From assembly GCA_002261195.1 (NCBI GenBank), contig MVBO01000019.1, forward strand, positions 111,485 to 175,484: 64,000 nucleotides of DNA. The letters run 5' to 3'. The translations under genes were made by a program, and so were the position numbers. Below are positions 59,896 to 64,000 of this stretch, in pieces; the stretch's first letter is position 1; the number at the start of each line of letters is the position of its first letter. The notes below the pieces were generated by a model. That model was not told the DNA's origin. It saw only the letters and a program-made list of their open reading frames with translations, and made no database searches. The DNA is from Bifiguratus adelaidae. Taxonomy: Eukaryota > Mucoromycota > Endogonomycetes > Endogonales.

Positions 59896-61178
59896 ATGTC
59901 GACCAAACGGAGGAGGACAAAGACAAGTGAGACAGTAATTGAAGGTGATTTAGCCTTGGGAAAGGTGACAAATTCAAGAAAAAAGAAGAGCATGGGTGCA
60001 CACGGATCAAGTTTGCCAAATGGCAAGACGGGGTGAGTGCAAAGCTGCGCTACCGCGGCACTGGCCGTGAGCTTGTCTACTGTTCGGCCACGTCGTTTCT
60101 TTTGCTAATCGTTTCCTTGTACCTTTTTCCAGAAAGGTAAGAAGGAAGCTATGTTCTCAGGCGAAAAGAGCCCGGGCTAAGATGAACCTCACGCGCAGCC
60201 GAAGGTTGAGGCAGCTTCAAGCCTCTTTGACGAATATGAAGGTAAGTGGACGTAATTATTGTCAGCATGTAGATGCCGATGGATGTCGCCTTTAGATCCA
60301 GACACGCCAAATACAATGGGACCAGAGCAAATACAGCGGTTCGCCTCCGACCTAGGTGTTGATTTAGACAATGTAGGTGGATTTGACCTATCTCTAGTAA
60401 GAACATGGATGACTCATTTTGATCTCAGATTGTACTGATTGTATTAGCATTCTATATGAACGCTAGCACCCTGGGTAAGAAAGTGGTTCAAAAGAGGCAT
60501 GGATGCTTAAAGGTATTTTGACAGGGTACTTTACACGAGAAGAATGGGTCGATGGATTCAAACGATTGGGGTAAGACCAACTATTCTTCCTTTATTGAGC
60601 GTGTTCTAAGCGCTTCAAATCAGCATATCGAATATGAACGAACTCAAAAAGAAGAAGGCATCGTTGGAAAAGGAATGGAAGGAACCATCACTGTTTAGAG
60701 AATTTTACAAGTTTTGCTTTGGGTATGCAAAAGACAAGGACCAAAAGAATTTGCGCTTAGAGGTAGGTGGACAAAAGAGCATGTATTGCAAGGACCTCTA
60801 GTTCACCAGCGGATTCAGACTGCGGAGGCAATGTGGCAGCTCCTCTTGCAGAGTCAAGGCTATCCACACGTCGACCAATTCTTGCGCTTTCTGGAGGCAA
60901 GTAATGGGGCTACTGGCCATAAATGCCGTGCGAACAGTGTATTGACGTATTGCAATAGGAACGGCATCCGGTGAAGGTAATAACGCGTGATCAATGGCAA
61001 AACTTTCTTGAATTCTGCCAAACGGTCTCGGAGGATCTCTCTGGACACGACGAGTCAAGTGCGTGTAAGTGTCCATGCTTGAACAATGGATAGCGATCTA
61101 AGTTCTAAGGTAGGGCCCGTACTGTTTGATGAGTATGTGGAATGGCGGAAAGAACAAGAAACTGGCAGGAGAGAATAG
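59896..61178 (+). CDS. DCN1-like NEDD8 E3 ligase (PONY domain)
   Basis: DCN1/DCUN1D proteins promote neddylation of cullins by the E2 Ubc12. The proposed N-terminus MSTKRRRTKTSETVIEGDLA is basic, as in the DCUN1D4/5 class, with no UBA domain visible. The PONY domain reads SSLFDEYEDPDTPNTMGPEQ, IQRFASDLGVDLDN, FTREEWVDGFKRLG, LKKKKASLEKEWKEPSLFRE, FYKFCFGYAKDKDQKNLRLE, AEAMWQLLLQSQGYPHVDQF, VITRDQWQNFLEFCQTVSED and PVLFDEYVEWRKEQETGRRE, covering the cullin-binding DEFVEW-type motif. The joins between the first two exons around 60030-60180 are not settled. The rest uses GT-AG introns. Confidence 0.88.
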
Positions 61179-61409
61179 ATTTGCATACTTGTATAGTTTA
61201 CTTACCGCTAAAGCGGGTTATAGAACGTAATTCGGCACCAGAGCCATTGTTGTCTATTGAAAGCAGTGCAGAGGACCGATTGGCTTGACCACGAATAGTG
61301 CGATAATCAGGCGGTGCCTGTGCTCGGAAGTTCTCTGCAGCCAGGAAGACAAAAATTGATCCGCGTTGAGTGGTCCTCGTTGCGTTCTGAGAATAACAAT
61401 GGGTGAGTC

Positions 61410-61757
61410 ATGTTGGAACCAATGGCTCCGTTCACTACTTCGACTGACCGCGCCAATATTGTAGCTTCGGAAAAGAAACAATACCTCTTGATTGCTCATG
61501 ATTACACGGATGAGGATGCACTAAACAGAAGATTAGCGGTTCGACAAGAACACCTTGCGAAGGCGGCCGAAGGCAAGAAAGACGGCCTTATCATCTCTGG
61601 CGGAGTCATGTTTGACTCACATGCAAATCAAAAGATGGTTGGAAGTTCCATGATCTTTTACGGCACAGAGGAAGAAGTGCGCGAAAGAATATACAATGAT
61701 GTGTATGTCAAAGGCAAGGTATGGGAGAAGATCGACATTATTCCGTACAAGCTGTAA
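61410..61757 (+). CDS. YCII-domain protein
   Basis: A small dimeric alpha/beta-barrel protein of the YCII family, whose members are often of unknown function. It reads MLEPMAPFTTSTDRANIVAS, KKQYLLIAHDYTDEDALNRR, RQEHLAKAAEGKKDGLIISG, GVMFDSHANQKMVGSSMIFY and EVRERIYNDVYVKGKVWEKI. The conserved HDYTDEDAL..R....H.....G...GG arrangement with the His in RQEHL matches YCII. The stop TAA overlaps a GTAAGT donor; splicing to the AG at about 61814 would end the protein KLAPLP instead, which cannot be decided here. An upstream exon is possible. Confidence 0.75.
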   Translation: MLEPMAPFTTSTDRANIVASEKKQYLLIAHDYTDEDALNRRLAVRQEHLAKAAEGKKDGLIISGGVMFDSHANQKMVGSSMIFYGTEEEVRERIYNDVYVKGKVWEKIDIIPYKL

Positions 61758-62045
61758 GTCCTCTGGTAGTGCTGTCTCATCTGTTATTCACCCTTTCCGT
61801 CCGTACTCTCATAGGGCACCTCTCCCTTGAACGGGTATTGATCCCGAATAGAAATGTTCACACAATGTCGACTGATGTATTGATCGCAATGCTCGCCCAT
61901 TCTGCGATTCCCCCTAGTCTAGACATACACAATGAATACAACTCTCTGTCCTTGTCTTTTCCCTCACAATAGACTTGGCTTGTCGTTCAAATGTCTCCGG
62001 TGCTGGCGATGGACAGCTAATTTCCAAATTCGCTCTCGTTGCGAA

Positions 62046-62711
62046 ATGAGCACCGACGACATTCGCTCCGAGAAGCAGCGCGATACGACTGCGCTGACAA
62101 ATGCGAGCAAGTGCGTGATTACAGAGGAGCACGACTGCATATTCTGCAAGATTGTAGCCCGTAAAGCACCAGCTAATGTCGTGTAAGCCCTTCACCCGTC
62201 ATGGGCAGCAGCCCGTACGTTCTACTGACTTCAGGTCACAGCTTCGAGAACGAGCATGTATTGGCATTCCTCGGTGAGTATACAGCCATAGGTATTCATT
62301 CCTTCCCCTACTAAAACCTGACAATCTAAAGATCTTCAACCGTTGACCAAAGGTACGTGGAATCCGGCATTGCGGTTCGATTGCTGACGGCGTCTTACAG
62401 GTCATACACTCGTGATACCCAAAACTCACTACAAGAATCTCACCGTAACACCACCCGAGGAAATGGCACGATTGGCCTCAGTCCTTCCCAAGATTGCCAA
62501 TGCGGTGACGCAAGCCGTAGGTACATCCGACTACAATATCATGCAGAATAATGGCGCGGCGGCCCTGCAGGTCGTCTTTCACTTGCATTTCCACATCATT
62601 CCGCGTTTCGTGGATCAGCCAATCGGTGGCAAGGGATTTCGGATACAGCGGAAGCGAGCGGATCCCGAGGAAGCCAAAATGATCAAGAACCTCATTCTTG
62701 CGAAAATGTAA
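62046..62711 (+). CDS. HIT-family nucleotide hydrolase (Hnt1/HINT type)
   Basis: HINT proteins hydrolyse AMP-lysine and related phosphoramidates. Four exons: MSTDDIRSEKQRDTTALTNA, CIFCKIVARKAPANVVFENE, HVLAFLDLQPLTKGHTLVIP, KTHYKNLTVTPPEEMARLAS, NIMQNNGAAALQVVFHLHFH and IIPRFVDQPIGGKGFRIQRK. HLHFHIIPR is the catalytic HxHxHxx triad, and CIFC is the usual N-terminal zinc/turn motif. The protein is about 165 residues; the C-terminal basic tail is slightly longer than in HINT1. Start at 62046 because the next Met is internal to the fold. Confidence 0.92.
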
Positions 62712-62760
62712 TTAACGCTTCTACTGTACAGGTATACCTCAAGCCTACATATTTCTTGAC

Positions 62761-63673
62761 TTAGATCCACCATATCCAATCACCATCAATACACGTGGCT
62801 TTCTCAACATCATAGACAAACTTGACGATGCGTGTAGAAAAGGGCTCTGTTTGCAGCATATCGAAATGAGTTCCTTTCATGCTGATGTCCAATTCGACCA
62901 CCGGACCTGCTCCAGCTTCCCTAACGTGTTCAAAATATCGATTGGACTGCTCCATATCCACCAATTCGTCCTCTGGGGAGTGTACAATGAGGTACGATGG
63001 CAACCTGATCCGTCCATCCGGTCGATGCGGTGACGCATATTGCGGACTCGCTTTTTGATACACAGCGGCATCGTCGCCGAATCCTTGCTTGATAAAACCA
63101 ATATAGTTCGGCCACGTCTCGAGCAATCGCGGGATATCATAAATGCCTTCTACGCCTACAACGCCCTTGATCGAATGACGAACCTCTTTGAGAAAGCTCT
63201 CGTCAAAGACCAAGAGACCTCCTAGTTGTCCACCGGCAGAGTGTCCGACCAGATAGATGGCATCTGATCGGAATCCATACCGTGTACTCGCGGATACCAA
63301 ATACTTAATGGCTGCACTGCAGTCATTGATGTGATCTGGGTGTACGACAGGATGCCCTCGGTCATTAAATTCTTGCAACGAAAGTCTAGGCATTGTGTTA
63401 GCTATTATGCCAAGTGCTCGTCAACCAACTCATTCACCTGTAGTTGATGACGGCAACGGCAAATCGACCAGCTTTCGCCAACCGCTTGCCCAGATTCTCA
63501 TACTCGGACTTGTCGCCGGAACGCCAAGCACCACCGTGAATGTAGACGACTAATGGAGGAGGTGAAGAAGAATTCAAAGTAATGGGGAGATAGAGGTCTA
63601 GAGCCTGTAACTTGTCATGGGGTGCTTCAAGGTCTGCAGACTCCACATAGAGGATATCGTGAACACTGGTCAT
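62761..63673 (-). CDS. Alpha/beta hydrolase, kynurenine formamidase-like (Bna7 type)
   Basis: Two exons. The product starts MTSVHDILYVESADLEAPHD, LDLYLPITLNSSSPPPLVVY with the oxyanion motif IHGGAWRSGDKSEYENLGKR, then AVAVINYR joined to LSLQEFNDRGHPVVHPDHIN. The nucleophile is YLVGHSAGGQLGGLL (GxSxG). The acid is in LIVHSPEDELVD and the His in MKGTHFDML. HGGAW plus GHSAGG fits esterase/arylformamidase families; kynurenine formamidase is the closest by pattern, but other carboxylesterases of this class look alike. It ends IDGDWIWWI and is about 280 residues. The downstream gene end is on the same strand. Confidence 0.8.
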
Positions 63674-63713
63674 GGTTCAGGCACACAAGCACAAATGAAT
63701 TTGAGATTTACGT

Positions 63714-64000
63714 CTATTCTTCATCCTCCTCTTCGATAATGGCCTTTGAATCATGACGACTGGGTGAGCCCGCTATATTGGACGTTCGGCCAGTCATGGT
63801 TAAGCGGTGCATGTAGGCATCTGGGACAGAGATCGGCATTGCCCGTCGTCGGATTGCTGAATGGGAAAGAATGTCCACATGAGGTTCGGAGCCTTGGGAC
63901 GTTGGAGTGTGTGTGAGAGAATCATTGACATTGGTGGCTTTGGTATTGATTGATGGGATGGAATGTGCTCCAGGTGTTTTCTCCAAGAGAGGCAAGGTGG
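63714..64000 (-). CDS. C-terminal part of an unidentified gene (partial)
   Basis: About 94 codons ending IIEEEDEE with TAG at 63714-63716, continuing beyond the window. The visible part is Ser/Thr/Arg-rich (SQGSEPHVDILSHSAIRRRA, MTGRTSNIAGSPSRHDSKAI), so no domain can be named. Confidence 0.6.
   Translation of the reverse strand, partial: TLPLLEKTPGAHSIPSINTKATNVNDSLTHTPTSQGSEPHVDILSHSAIRRRAMPISVPDAYMHRLTMTGRTSNIAGSPSRHDSKAIIEEEDEE

Overview
This window looks like nuclear DNA of a filamentous fungus. Genes are dense on both strands, with gaps often under 150 bp, and are split by many short introns; those measured here were 46-49 nt. The gene set is fungal: Skn7-type HSF/response regulator, Tao3/Mor2 (Furry), Vac7, DASH subunit Dad3, SRPK kinase and glycogen synthase. 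Together with coactosin, an NXPE/PC-esterase-like membrane protein and the type of secreted proteases, this suggests an early-diverging (Mucoromycota-like) lineage. That placement is an inference; no marker gene fixes it.

Layout. 0-7 kb: tail of an unknown gene, SUMO-conjugating enzyme Ubc9, coactosin, ribosome-biogenesis WD protein Nsa1/WDR74 and Golgi coiled-coil protein CASP/Coy1. 7-15 kb: Skn7-like regulator, an unrecognised conserved-looking protein, an NXPE-like type II membrane protein and the ERGIC-53/Emp47 cargo lectin with its di-lysine tail. 15-22 kb: NADH-cytochrome b5 reductase (Mcr1), SR-protein kinase, an aminotransferase interrupted by one in-frame TAA and a secreted aspartic protease. 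22-33 kb: APC6/Cdc16, the very large Furry/Tao3 scaffold and a MADS-box (Mcm1/SRF) factor. 35-42 kb: synaptojanin-type phosphoinositide phosphatase, glycogen synthase and SDH assembly factor 4. 42-46 kb is the poorest stretch: a gene-free decayed region, tRNA-Pro(AGG) and a broken type-B carboxylesterase. 46-55 kb: Vac7, a peroxisomal enoyl-CoA isomerase with C-terminal SKL, two disordered proteins and a GH5 mannanase interrupted by a TAA. 55-64 kb: DRG1 GTPase, mitochondrial pyruvate carrier, NudC, Dad3, DCN1-like neddylation ligase, a YCII-domain protein, a HIT hydrolase, a kynurenine-formamidase-like hydrolase and the end of another gene.

Most genes are independent housekeeping units rather than a cluster. 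Several share cellular themes: phosphoinositide control (synaptojanin, Vac7), Golgi/ER traffic (CASP, ERGIC-53), chromosome segregation (APC6, Dad3) and SUMO/NEDD8 modification (Ubc9, DCN1). Three accessory catabolic genes (aminotransferase, carboxylesterase, GH5 mannanase) carry in-frame TAA codons while all housekeeping genes read through cleanly. I found no operon-like biosynthetic cluster, CRISPR array, recognisable virus-like element or intact transposon. The most useful oddities are these disrupted genes, a GC-AG intron, a repeated AGCTCAA promoter motif, telomere-repeat-like promoter motifs, a G-quadruplex-capable tract, and a protein with repeated RRxS motifs.
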